Positions 30,477 to 39,755 of a DNA stretch of 64,000 bases are shown in pieces. The DNA is taken from contig NZ_JYKZ01000001.1 in assembly GCF_001043005.1 (NCBI RefSeq), positions 868,001 through 932,000 of the forward strand, written 5' to 3'. Under the pieces are notes generated by a model. That model was not told the origin of the DNA. It saw only the letters and a list, made by a program, of their open reading frames with translations, and searched no databases. This DNA comes from Pseudomonas psychrophila (lineage in GTDB: Bacteria > Pseudomonadota > Gammaproteobacteria > Pseudomonadales > Pseudomonadaceae). Numbering within the stretch: the stretch's first letter is position 1; each line of letters opens with the position of its first letter. The position numbers and the translations under genes are program-made.

Positions 30477-32178
30477 CAAACAATCCTCTCTGTGTATCCG
30501 ACTCTGCCACCGGCGGAAACTTACCTGTTAACATCGAGCTTAACAGAGCAGACGCTTTGATAGATGCTCGCCCATGCTGTCCGTGCGGGTCTAAACCCCT
30601 AGCAGGCCAAAACAGCCTATTAAGAGTATAGTAGTCTTCCTGGCGCCCTGCATCCTTCGAGGGGCCAGATCGCCTATACATAACCTGAGCCTTACGCATA
30701 AGCCCTAAAACTGGCATCAGTTTATCGTCAGATTCTGTTGTGCGCTCTGAAATAGTAAACGTAATGATCCTTGGCTCTGAGGCGTGATTGAATAATCTAT
30801 CTCGAAAGTAATCACCCAAAGCGCTAACTAGGTTAAAAATAAACTTAGCTTGCTCTTTAGAACAATCCTCAAGCTCTCTATCTAGTCCATCTCGCACACG
30901 AGTCCAGAGCTTTTCACTTTCTTTCATAATCACATCAGCCTGAATCGCAGGCGAAATCTTCTTAACCGGCTCGCCTGGACACTTGGAAACTGCGTCATCA
31001 TACATCCAGTAGCACGGCAATAATAGATTACGTACGACACCACTTGACAAATGAATTAAAGTATCCAAACCAGAGTAAATTGGACGATTCGCTTTAGGAG
31101 AGCGCTTACGGAAATACAAGGCACGAGCTTGCTTGTAAGCATAGTCATTAATTTGCTTTTTTCCCGCCTCGGGATGTTCTGAGGTGTATTTATCCACCAC
31201 CTCGCGCCAACAGATCGCTAATTCGGCCTTAAACTCAGGACTCTCCTCAAAAAACTCTTCTGGAGTAGCACTTATCCCAATATTCTTCAATCTTTTTTCT
31301 ATTATACTCCTAGCAAGCATCCCAAATTGAGAGTTCTCATTCTGAAATGGTTGCTCCAAGTTTATCGCAATATAATCATGCCCTTCGATTATGCTACCGC
31401 CAGTTGAGGTTTTCCTGTCGAAATCCACCACGGTAGCGAGTGCCACCTTAAAACTAAATACTGAGTGGTCTCTATAACTCAACCATGAATTCAGCATTAA
31501 TCGCTGATCATCGTTTAAGTCTTGCGCATCATCAATCATTAAAGAAAAGTGCGTCTCCTTAAGTACTGAAGTTGTCCTCAAGGCCCCCAAAAATGGCACA
31601 ATCAATGTATAAAATGTTCTAGCGAAAGTAAAATCACTTCTATTCTCAAATGACAAGAATTGCTCTTGCGTCATTCTCAACTCTTTCTTCAAGGCCCTTT
31701 TAATACATCGAAAGATAGTCGAGTCTGCAGCAAGCTCATCATCGAACACATAGAAAAGCTCTTCTTTTAACTCTTCAAGACTTGTAGAGTCAAAAAGATC
31801 AACAATAGCCTCACAATGCTCCGCTATAGCCACAGCAATAGAAAGAACAAAATAGTGCTCTGAAATTGCCCTAGAAAACTTCTCATCTTCGAAGAAGTCA
31901 TGATCAACGCGTCGTGCTAGGGGGGTACTGCACGATACATACACCCCTACGTGAGACAAATCCTTCTCGCAAAGAGGGATATCCTGTTTTTTTATCTCCA
32001 ATGGTAAGGAGTAATAGAGCAGCGTCATGCTTTTACCGCACCCACGATGCCCTAACAACAAAACATTTCGTGAAGATTTCAGAAAGCGAGAGTAATTATG
32101 ATCATCTATAAACCAATCAAGCAGCAAACGATCCGGAAGGTTTTTTGCCCCATCGAAATCAAAAGGATTCGCACTCAT
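30469..32178 (-). CDS. ORC/CDC6-like AAA ATPase (cargo operon gene 3)
   Basis: 569 aa. Starts MSANPFDFDGAKNLPDRLLL. Walker A is GHRGCGKS (residues 43-50) and Walker B FSLMIDDAQDL (about 211-221). After the ATPase comes a helical region (about 290-420, with SGVVRNLLLPCYWM) and a likely winged-helix C-terminal part (MRKAQVMYRRSGPSKDAGRQ). The arrangement resembles ORC-CDC6/STAND-type ATPases that switch state on nucleotide binding. GAGGAAAT precedes the start, which overlaps the HD gene by ATGA, so synthesis is coupled. In this operon it is the likely motor or sensor. Confidence 0.85.
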   Translation of the reverse strand: MSANPFDFDGAKNLPDRLLLDWFIDDHNYSRFLKSSRNVLLLGHRGCGKSMTLLYYSLPLEIKKQDIPLCEKDLSHVGVYVSCSTPLARRVDHDFFEDEKFSRAISEHYFVLSIAVAIAEHCEAIVDLFDSTSLEELKEELFYVFDDELAADSTIFRCIKRALKKELRMTQEQFLSFENRSDFTFARTFYTLIVPFLGALRTTSVLKETHFSLMIDDAQDLNDDQRLMLNSWLSYRDHSVFSFKVALATVVDFDRKTSTGGSIIEGHDYIAINLEQPFQNENSQFGMLARSIIEKRLKNIGISATPEEFFEESPEFKAELAICWREVVDKYTSEHPEAGKKQINDYAYKQARALYFRKRSPKANRPIYSGLDTLIHLSSGVVRNLLLPCYWMYDDAVSKCPGEPVKKISPAIQADVIMKESEKLWTRVRDGLDRELEDCSKEQAKFIFNLVSALGDYFRDRLFNHASEPRIITFTISERTTESDDKLMPVLGLMRKAQVMYRRSGPSKDAGRQEDYYTLNRLFWPARGLDPHGQHGRASIKASALLSSMLTGKFPPVAESDTQRGLFDE

Positions 32179-33170
32179 CCCATTTCCTCGCTAAGTTTCT
32201 GCAACCTAGGAACAAGTATATCCACACCGTATTCAGGGTGAATTTTTTCTACATCTTTTGAATCTACACCAGGAATAAAAAGATCGTCCAATTCTATTGG
32301 TGGCCCAACAGACTCAAGAGCTTCCATACCCTTCCAGAAAGTAATAAATATCGATGTTTTCTTGAACGAATCCAAAAAACAGCTGTAATGCTTACAGTAT
32401 CTACGCTCACTATCAAGTTTATGGATTCTCGAGTATATATACCTTATCAAGTCACAAAACTGCTTTAAGCTATCCGAATCTTTAAAGTCGACCCTCTCAA
32501 TATCCACATGATATGTCAGGGCCACTCGTCCACCACCCAAGTCAATGCTCACGGAAGTAATTTCCGCATACTGATGATGAATTATTGAATCATCGGAGAA
32601 CATTGCAGATTCAATCATATACGAGGAGGTTCGTTGTGGCCCTTCCGCGAGTTCATCTGCAAAACGTAGAATTGCTGCTAAATTCTGGACTCTTATTTTG
32701 CTACCAAATATAAAAGCATCTTTTAAATCTCTTAGTGTATCATTCGTGCCATCTGTACTTTTTCCACTATGGCTGCGACCAATCGAAACGACCAAGGCCA
32801 TTTCCTGTCGATTCAGCCAAAGCTTATTAAACACCTCTCCATACACCGAGTTTATATTTAAATTATGTTTTTTCCTGCCGAAGATATTCCCAACATCATG
32901 AAATAAAATCGACTGGCATAAAATATAAAGTTCTTCAGTATTTAGACGTTCAGCATCACCAAGCAAATGGTAAGCATTATCTAGGACGTTACGAATATGG
33001 TCCGGGCCATGATCCGTAAGATTTGGTTCTTTTGTTCTTATCCAAGGAAGAATTTGCCCTACTAGCAGCGTCCGTGCAGAAATATACCTACCCCACAACG
33101 CATCGCCATTGCTTCCTTGGCTCTCTAATCGTAGTTTGAGCTCATCTTCGATCTTGGATGATTCCCACAT
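32175..33170 (-). CDS. HD-domain phosphohydrolase (cargo operon gene 2)
   Basis: 331 aa. Metal-binding HD-type residues: LTDHGPDHIRNVL (His54/His58), ILFHDVGNIFG (His91-Asp92) and a late Asp in LRFADELAEGPQRT (about 175). This spacing fits HD hydrolases acting on nucleotides or nucleic acids. The DHGPDH form resembles HD domains of prokaryotic conflict systems (HD-CE type); that assignment is from memory. It lies 17 bp downstream of the methyltransferase. Confidence 0.85.
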   Translation of the reverse strand: MWESSKIEDELKLRLESQGSNGDALWGRYISARTLLVGQILPWIRTKEPNLTDHGPDHIRNVLDNAYHLLGDAERLNTEELYILCQSILFHDVGNIFGRKKHNLNINSVYGEVFNKLWLNRQEMALVVSIGRSHSGKSTDGTNDTLRDLKDAFIFGSKIRVQNLAAILRFADELAEGPQRTSSYMIESAMFSDDSIIHHQYAEITSVSIDLGGGRVALTYHVDIERVDFKDSDSLKQFCDLIRYIYSRIHKLDSERRYCKHYSCFLDSFKKTSIFITFWKGMEALESVGPPIELDDLFIPGVDSKDVEKIHPEYGVDILVPRLQKLSEEMG

Positions 33171-33187
33171 TTTTTAAGCGTCCAGGG

Positions 33188-34240
33188 TCAAATTGACATA
33201 GTGATATGTTGAAAAACAGCTTGGGCCAGCAAGGGAGGCACAGCATTACCTACTTGTTGCTGTTGAAAGCCGATAGTCCCTTGAAACTCATAGTGGTCAG
33301 GGAATGATTGAAGCCTTGCTGCCTCTCTAATCGACAAGCCTCGATGCTGCCATGGATGGATCAGCATATTTTTTCGAAAGTTCCCGACTACTATTGAAGG
33401 TCTATCCGAATAAAGCCGGTGATAAATCCCCGTGTGACACCTGGATTTATCAGCGTAATTTAGCATTAGTTCATCAGGTATATTTTCCCAATTCCCTCCC
33501 TGCGGCACATGAGGATATCTTGCCAAAATATGTTGTGCATTTCTTGTTATCAAGTGATTGGCACAACTACTCAATCCGCCACGCATTAGCTCAGAAAATT
33601 CCGAGTGAGCATGTGTTCGATACGGCAATATATTTATACTAGCGCCATTCTCTAAAAAAGGAAGATCCCCTATAGCCTCATCTACGGTAACGACTTTACT
33701 GTGTTTTATCAGCGGCTTATCGAGAACCTTACCCTTTTTTGATCCTATAACGAATAAGCGCTCTCTCTTCTGAGGAACGCCGTACTCTGTTGCATTCAAT
33801 ATAAACGTAGAGGTTTTATAATTTAACTTTTTAAACGAATCCTGAATACTCCTTAAAAAAACACCGCCCTCGGTCTCTTTAAGCCCCTTAACGTTCTCAA
33901 ACACCACCCACTCTGGCTCCAGAGCTTTAACAAATCGCATATACTCTAAAAACAACCAGTTATTCTCATTATTCGCAGTCCTGGTCTTCTGATTTGACGT
34001 TGAAAAACCTTGGCAAGGAGGCCCCCCGAAAAGGATTAATGGCTCATCACTTAGGTCCGGCAAATCTGAAATGCCAACTTTGCGAATGTCTTGATTCAAA
34101 ACTACTGTTTCTGGGTGGTTCAAGCGATAAGTAGCGGCCGCATGCGGATCATTTTCGATTGCGTACTTTACATCTATACCTGCAAGCGCTGCCCCTACTG
34201 ACATGCCCCCGGCACCGGAAAATATATCTACGGCCTGCAT
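33188..34240 (-). CDS. DNA cytosine-5 methyltransferase (cargo operon gene 1)
   Basis: 350 aa with the full ordered motif set. Motif I is DIFSGAGGMSVG (residues 5-16), IV GGPPCQGFS with nucleophile Cys76, VI WVVFENVKGL (111-120), and VIII PQKRERLFVIG (156-166). A target-recognition region (about 190-300) follows, then motif X QVGNAVPPLLAQ. It transfers a methyl group from SAM to C5 of cytosine; the target cannot be read from sequence. No endonuclease gene is adjacent, so its role as self-marking within the operon is inferred. It is AT-rich and first in the operon. Confidence 0.95.
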   Translation of the reverse strand: MQAVDIFSGAGGMSVGAALAGIDVKYAIENDPHAAATYRLNHPETVVLNQDIRKVGISDLPDLSDEPLILFGGPPCQGFSTSNQKTRTANNENNWLFLEYMRFVKALEPEWVVFENVKGLKETEGGVFLRSIQDSFKKLNYKTSTFILNATEYGVPQKRERLFVIGSKKGKVLDKPLIKHSKVVTVDEAIGDLPFLENGASINILPYRTHAHSEFSELMRGGLSSCANHLITRNAQHILARYPHVPQGGNWENIPDELMLNYADKSRCHTGIYHRLYSDRPSIVVGNFRKNMLIHPWQHRGLSIREAARLQSFPDHYEFQGTIGFQQQQVGNAVPPLLAQAVFQHITMSI

Positions 34241-34561
34241 TTATTTTCTCGTTCAAAAAATTGGTTGACGCTACCATATTTCTTTGCAACAAGCAGTTAT
34301 TTCCGATCAATCTCAAGCCAGTTAGGGACAGAAACACCTCCAGACGACAGGTGCATCACCGACGCTTAGGAAGTCGGACCTAGCAGGCAGAGTTGGTGCC
34401 CCGCGGTCGCAAGCGCTCTTGGCCAGCGGAGTCAGCAACCTGAGTCTTACATTTTGGCCACGACCACATCGTCATCAGATGTCTTATTGCAGAGCCTTTA
34501 GCGATCTGAGGTCAGAACTGGTGTTAATCCGAGAATAACCTAGCTCTCACACCAACAAAAA

Positions 34562-34985
<424 letters not shown>

Positions 34986-35059
34986 TTGCTACAGGTTGCT
35001 GCCTCTGGCCTAGAGAGGCTTGCGAGTCAATTGTGACTAACTCCTAGGGGAAATCACAT

Positions 35060-35180
35060 GTAACACAAGCAGACCTTGTAACACTTCTCTATCAATGAGA
35101 GCCAGAGCAGTGTAACTAACAAAAAACCTTTAAAATCAACCACATATACAAATATGTAACACTCGTAACACTCGTAACAT
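35060..35180. repeat. GTAAC iteron array, right
   Basis: GTAACAC at 35060-35066 and 35078-35084, GTGTAAC at 35110-35116, then a tandem with exact 9-bp period: GTAACACTC at 35156, GTAACACTC at 35165, GTAACAT at 35174-35180. One more copy at 34964-34968. Same motif as the left array. Confidence 0.65.
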
Positions 35181-35270
35181 TGCTTTCCAGAGAATATCCC
35201 CTAGCCCCCCCAATCGGTGGTGCCTTCAGCGATAGGAGCAGAGGCCCTTAACGACGCGTCAAAAGTACCG

Positions 35271-35679
35271 GAGGGCCCCTAGGGCTTATTGCGAGGTACG
35301 GGGCAGGAAACCCGCGTGATTGTGTTAGAAGAAAAGTGCACAGCTTAGTGAACAGGTGAACCGAGGGAACTGCTGGTTCACCAGTGCATTTGCACTATGG
35401 CTCAGGAACCGCTGGGGCCCCTGGGCATTTCAAGCAGGCACGGGGCAGGAAACCCGCACGAAATCGTTAGTGGCTGGGTTTCAAAGTTTGTTGACCAACC
35501 TTGACCGGTTGACCCAGCTGACTCACCTAGGTGTTCACTATCAGCAACAAATCAGGTGCCCTGCGGTGTGCCAAGTCCCCCTCTCCTCTTTTCTTCAATA
35601 ACTTTCAATTTCAACGATTGAAATTTCAATAAGCTGGGTGCCCTGCTGCTAAAAATATACCGCGGGTTTCCGCCCCCGT
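35271..35679. repeat. Three-copy repeat ACGGGGCAGGAAACCCGC and surroundings
   Basis: Core at 35298-35315 and 35440-35457 (direct, 142 bp apart, within diverged ~58-bp repeats 35271-35328 and 35411-35470). An inverted 16/18 match lies at 35662-35679. Three TTGACC copies lie at 35491, 35501 and 35509. Non-coding. With the neighbouring iterons this fits an origin, partition or packaging region, but nothing proves which. Confidence 0.55.
35347..35396. other. Nested palindromes with GGTGAAC motif
   Basis: GTGAACA is followed by GGTGAACC (35355-35362) and its exact inverse GGTTCACC (35375-35382). Adjacent is the palindrome AGTGCA-TT-TGCACT (35383-35396). From memory, the replication protein of phage P4 binds iterons reading GGTGAACA, so these may be primase-helicase sites. 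Confidence 0.4.
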
Positions 35680-35938
35680 ATGATGTTGCTGCCTCCAGGG
35701 TCCCCGCACCACTCAGATCAATTTCTTCCATAGCTACTACCAAATGACATTGCAGCATCTACGGTTCAAGCTGTATCCGCTGAGTAATTACGCAAGCGCA
35801 CGACGTCACGTGCTACAGTGGCATTGTGCCAACAATGCCTGATTAGGCATCGACCATAAAAATAGCAGAAACAGCATCGACTTTTAAAAGCTGCTAACAA
35901 AAAAACTTCCTTCACCAGCTATTGATCGGAAACAACTA

Positions 35939-36604
35939 ATGCTGACGATTAAATCACCTAATAACTACAACGAAATGCTTGAAGGGCTAAACAAAGGAAC
36001 ATTTTTCACGACACTTATATTTTTCTTTGTTCTTCGCTACGTTGAGATAATCCCAAAAATCATTATTCCAGAGTCACTAATACCACCAATGAAAGACTAC
36101 AAGGAGCTCATGGATTGGGTAGTCTCATTCGGCGCAATACCGTTAGCTGCAGCACTTCTAGCAACTTTTTTAAGCAGTTTCTTTGAGATCCATAATAAAA
36201 TCTCAACACTGCTAGGCACCAGGTACATCTGGGACAAATTTTTTATAATAACGCCAATGCTTAAAAGTGCGAATATAAACAAACAGCTGAACCGCGCCGA
36301 GATAAAGTTAGCCATGAACAAACTGTACTATCCAGAAGCGAAGAAAATTGATCAGCATTACGTTCAGCTTTTCTGGCGATACGCCATGTTTTTCTGGATT
36401 TTTTTTGAGCACATCTTCGTTGTTCTAACCACCATCTGCGCCCTTGAGTTCATCGACAGAGACAAGTCATTTACTGGACTGTGGCTATACCTAGCTGCAC
36501 TGTCAGTAGTCACGCTCGCACAGTGGTATTTTGTGACTGTTAAAAAATCCATAGACCAAGCCAACCAAATACCTGTAAAAGCCATTAAAAAATACTTCAA
36601 ATAA
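35939..36604 (+). CDS. Four-helix membrane protein (putative effector)
   Basis: 221 aa with four predicted membrane spans: about residues 20-45 (TFFTTLIFFFVLRYVEI), 60-85 (VVSFGAIPLAAALLATFLSS), 145-170 (MFFWIFFEHIFVVLTTICAL) and 175-198 (GLWLYLAALSVVTLAQWYFV). A cytoplasmic Lys/Arg-rich loop joins helices 2 and 3. No known family recognised. It is 14 bp upstream of a methyltransferase gene and next to attR, the common cargo site of satellites, so a membrane effector is plausible. Confidence 0.75.
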   Translation: MLTIKSPNNYNEMLEGLNKGTFFTTLIFFFVLRYVEIIPKIIIPESLIPPMKDYKELMDWVVSFGAIPLAAALLATFLSSFFEIHNKISTLLGTRYIWDKFFIITPMLKSANINKQLNRAEIKLAMNKLYYPEAKKIDQHYVQLFWRYAMFFWIFFEHIFVVLTTICALEFIDRDKSFTGLWLYLAALSVVTLAQWYFVTVKKSIDQANQIPVKAIKKYFK

Positions 36605-36618
36605 CAAGGATGTAACTC

Positions 36619-37287
36619 ATGAGATATCTAGTCAATGGCAACCACATTCGTTCAGAGAACGCCGCAAAGCCACATACGCAAAAATCCAAGCCAGTAGATG
36701 ACTACTTGCTTTATAGCGGCAAAACTAACTCAGCACTGGACTTTGGTTGTGGAAAACTAAGATACTCGGACACACTAACAAAAATAGCTACGACCGTTAC
36801 TTTTGTAGACTCTCAAATCCAACTTTCTCGAAGACAAGTAATAAGAGGCGAACAAACATCAGTAACTGAATTCGTGTCGAAAAACTATCCAAACTGCAAA
36901 ACGATACCGTTCGAAACAATCCAGAATCACCAAGAACTCTACAGCCTAATAACATGCACAAACGTTCTCTCTGCGATCCCATGCAAAGACACTCTCAACA
37001 GCGTAATATTAACTATAAAAAAACTACTCTCCATTGATGGGATCGCTGTATTTATCAACCAACACCGAAGCTCATACTTTAAAAAATTCGAATCTGGCCA
37101 AAAACATTTGAATGGATATATATACAGCAATAAAAAATCCACTTCTTATTATGGGATTTTCAATAAGGCAGTCACACAAGACCTGCTTCTTGAACACGGC
37201 TTTGAAATTGTTAAGTCTTGGTGTGTAGGGGAGAGCACTTTTGTGGAGGCTCGATCACCGTCGGAAGCCCTTTTCAGCGAACCGTAG
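36619..37287 (+). CDS. SAM-dependent methyltransferase-like protein
   Basis: 222 aa. Motif I-like SAM site ALDFGCGKLRYSDTL (about residues 39-53) and TVTFVDSQIQ (motif II-like strand) support a class I methyltransferase. The central segment LYSLITCTNVLSAIPC matches the motif IV area. Substrate unknown; small-molecule or protein substrates are as likely as nucleic acid. AAGGATG precedes the start. It forms a two-gene unit with the membrane protein. Confidence 0.75.
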   Translation: MRYLVNGNHIRSENAAKPHTQKSKPVDDYLLYSGKTNSALDFGCGKLRYSDTLTKIATTVTFVDSQIQLSRRQVIRGEQTSVTEFVSKNYPNCKTIPFETIQNHQELYSLITCTNVLSAIPCKDTLNSVILTIKKLLSIDGIAVFINQHRSSYFKKFESGQKHLNGYIYSNKKSTSYYGIFNKAVTQDLLLEHGFEIVKSWCVGESTFVEARSPSEALFSEP

Positions 37288-37364
37288 ACACAAGCATCCA
37301 CGGCAAGAAACTGAATATTGGATTTATAATCGTTTGGGATTACGCTTTGAAGCGTCTAAAAGCG

Positions 37365-37384
37365 TGTATCCCCACATGTATCCC
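37365..37384. repeat. Candidate integrase arm site, right end
   Basis: TGTATCCCCACATGTATCCC, one mismatch from the site at 20516-20534 near attL, placed 46 bp inside attR. Confidence 0.6.
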
Positions 37385-37429
37385 ATCATTCAGAATATCG
37401 CTACAAGCCACGGTTTATGTAGAACACAC

Positions 37430-37527
37430 GAGTCTCCCTCGGGCACCATATAGCAGTACCTGCAAGTCTCTACCAGGACTTGCAGCACAGAGAAACCGGC
37501 CACTGAGCCGGTTTTTTTGTGCCTGAC
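37430..37527 (+). repeat. attR direct repeat
   Basis: Repeats 20381-20480: CGAGTCTCCCTCGGGCACCA (one G fewer than the tRNA), then the ~80-bp downstream stretch with scattered substitutions, ending TTTGTGCCTGAC. Marks the right boundary of the element; the chromosome resumes just after. Confidence 0.9.
37493..37518 (+). terminator. tRNA-Leu terminator (right copy)
   Basis: Same ACCGGC/GCCGGT hairpin plus T-run as at 20446-20471. It would stop read-through from the membrane protein/methyltransferase pair into the chromosome. Confidence 0.8.
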
Positions 37528-37669
37528 ATTTGCCCTCCGCTTCTCATCCCCTCCTCCTCTTTTAGCTCACCCTCACCCCGCACAAATCTTCTAAACGCCG
37601 TCTTCCAAAGCGCGGTAATTTAGTCGATCGCACAGCTCAAAGCTGAATCACCACCCTCTGGAGCGTTCC

Positions 37670-38506
37670 GTGAATAAACGCAACTGGATTGAGTTATCCC
37701 AGGATGCCGATACCGGAATTGAATCGATTCGTGCCCATTTTAAAGGGCATGCCTACGATCCGCACTGGCATGACAGTTTTCTGGTGGGGGTCACCGAGCA
37801 GGGCGTGCAGCAGTTCAATTGCCGACGCGCTCGCCATCTCAGTACGCCGGGCAAGGTTTTCATGCTGGAGCCAGGTGAGATCCACGACGGGCATGCGCCG
37901 ACCGAGGAAGGCTTTACTTATTCCATGCTTTACCTCGACCCGCACTGGCTTGAGCGGGAGTTGCACGCTTTGTTCGAGCACGCACCAACCAACAGTCAGC
38001 CGGGGTTTGCCGATACGCTGAGTCAGGATCCGGGCCTGGCCACTGCCATTTCACGAGCGTTCCACGCGCTCCATGAAAGCGACTTGCGCATTGTGCGCCA
38101 AACCACTATCGATACCTTGCTGGGGGCACTCACTTGCCACCTTGATTGGCGCAAACGGCAGTCCTTTGATCCGCGCCAGCCATTGGTGGCGCAAGTGGCG
38201 CGTGACTATCTGCATGCCCATGTCTGCGAGGACATCGGGCTGGATGATCTGGCGCAAACCTGTGGGGTGGATCGCTTTCGCCTGACGCGCGCTTTCAAGG
38301 CCGCTTTTGGGCTGGCGCCTCATGCCTATTTGATTCAGCTGCGCCTGGCCAAGGCGCGGCAGTTGCTGGCGCGGGGCGAGTCGCCGGTGCAGGTGGCCAG
38401 CGCCCTCGGGTTCGCCGATCAAAGCCATATGGGGCGCTGGTTCCGTCGCGCCTACCAACTCACGCCAGCGGATTACCGCAAGCGCTGCTCAAACCTTCCA
38501 GACTGA
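37670..38506 (+). CDS. AraC-family regulator with cupin sensor
   Basis: 278 aa. N-terminal AraC-type cupin (HAYDPHWHDSFLVGVTEQG; PGEIHDGHAP) for ligand sensing. C-terminal two-HTH DNA-binding domain (IGLDDLAQTCGVDRFRLTRA; VQVASALGFADQSHMGRWFR). It lies 51 bp upstream of a LysE-type exporter gene in the same direction, so it probably controls it. Ligand unknown, possibly an amino acid. Confidence 0.92.
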   Translation: MNKRNWIELSQDADTGIESIRAHFKGHAYDPHWHDSFLVGVTEQGVQQFNCRRARHLSTPGKVFMLEPGEIHDGHAPTEEGFTYSMLYLDPHWLERELHALFEHAPTNSQPGFADTLSQDPGLATAISRAFHALHESDLRIVRQTTIDTLLGALTCHLDWRKRQSFDPRQPLVAQVARDYLHAHVCEDIGLDDLAQTCGVDRFRLTRAFKAAFGLAPHAYLIQLRLAKARQLLARGESPVQVASALGFADQSHMGRWFRRAYQLTPADYRKRCSNLPD

Positions 38507-38557
38507 TTGCTGCTGACTCGCGACCATGGCTTCCTTTTTGATCAAGGAGTTTGAGCC

Positions 38558-39154
38558 ATGGAATCGTTGCTGCCCTTTTTGCTGTTTGCGTTCGTGGCCT
38601 CGATAACCCCGGGCCCCACCAATATTCTGGTGTTGAGCCACAGCTCGCGACGTGGACTGGTTGCCACGCTGCCCATCATTTTTGGCGCATGCATGACGGC
38701 GACGCTGATTGTGCTTGCCGTCGGGCTCGGGGCGGGCGAAACCCTGCTGCAGTTTCCTCGTGTGCAGCAGGCAATGGCCTGGGCCGGGGTGCTCTGGTTG
38801 AGTTGGCTGGCGTGGCAGATTTTTAAAAGCGCGCCGCCGTCCCTGGGTCCGACCGCCTCGCAGGACGATGGTCTCAGTGTGTTCGGTGCAGCCACACTGC
38901 AATTGGTCAATCCCAAAGTCTGGATGATGGCGGTCGCGGTGGTGAGCGTGTTTACCGGTGACAGCGAAAAGACCGTACGGCTGCTGGTGTTGTCGCTGGC
39001 CTTTCTGCTGGTGTCCTTGCCGTGCATGACCGTATGGGCGTTGCTCGGCGTAGGCAGTGCCCGGGCGTTCGGCTCACCCAAGGCCTTCAAACGCATGAAC
39101 CATGCTCTGGCTTTTTTGCTGCTGGTGTCCGCCTGGCTGACCGTGTTGGTGTAG
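38558..39154 (+). CDS. LysE/RhtB-family amino-acid exporter
   Basis: 198-aa inner-membrane exporter with about six helices. The signature FVASITPGPTNILVLSHSSR at the N-terminus and NPKVWMMAVAVVSVF in the centre are family motifs. Preceded by AAGGAG. Likely controlled by the AraC gene just upstream. Confidence 0.92.
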   Translation: MESLLPFLLFAFVASITPGPTNILVLSHSSRRGLVATLPIIFGACMTATLIVLAVGLGAGETLLQFPRVQQAMAWAGVLWLSWLAWQIFKSAPPSLGPTASQDDGLSVFGAATLQLVNPKVWMMAVAVVSVFTGDSEKTVRLLVLSLAFLLVSLPCMTVWALLGVGSARAFGSPKAFKRMNHALAFLLLVSAWLTVLV

Positions 39155-39238
39155 GTCGTGTGTGGCCGGGCTCCAACATGTGTTAACCCGGCCAACGGGG
39201 CATATCAATACCTGCAGCACCGCCGAGGAGCATTGCCC

Positions 39239-39613
39239 TCAGGATTGCGGAACGCGCTCGATATAGGCCTTGAAGCAACGACCCTTGACGTTATTGCCGA
39301 ACTTCTCTGCGGCCGCCAATTTCTTTTCTTCTGTCTCTTCTATCGGGTACGTCTCGGCATCGCGCTCAAACACATCGCGCATCTGCCTGGTTGCATCCGA
39401 AGGCTCATAGTATTCATCGTAAACAAACGTAGGGGGCCTGTTTTCCTGGCGACCTAGCATGATGGAAACCGCATCCAGTGCCCAACTCTGGCAATAAGAC
39501 ACTTCGCCGTTACTGAACTGGATCGTGCCCTCCTTCATTGTCCAGGCCCACGCTCCACTCGCTGCGAGCAAACCCGTTGCAACCACTGCGGCTGATGCCA
39601 TCTTTCGCATCAT
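39239..39613 (-). CDS. Exported protein of unknown function
   Basis: 124 aa with signal peptide MMRKMASAAVVATGLLAASG (cleavage near AWA). The mature part is mildly acidic with one early and one late Cys (EVSYCQSWALD; GRCFKAYIERV) that may pair. No domain recognised. Start at 39613 or the next ATG at 39610; GGAG upstream. Confidence 0.75.
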   Translation of the reverse strand: MMRKMASAAVVATGLLAASGAWAWTMKEGTIQFSNGEVSYCQSWALDAVSIMLGRQENRPPTFVYDEYYEPSDATRQMRDVFERDAETYPIEETEEKKLAAAEKFGNNVKGRCFKAYIERVPQS

Positions 39614-39755
39614 CTTGCTCCGTCCCTGAAATATCCGGAGGGTACCATCGGTCTGTCATAAATACTGGAAACCCGCCCCGGCCATTTCAAAGCCTTTTTT
39701 TCACCTGCAGAACAGCGATGATCGCCGCCCGGCATCACAGCACAGGAACTTTTCG

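Noticed and set aside
33188..34240. Classical type II restriction-modification pair
   Set aside because: The cytosine methyltransferase has no adjacent endonuclease with PD-(D/E)XK, HNH or GIY-YIG motif that I can see; the neighbours are HD, AAA and Rossmann-like genes.
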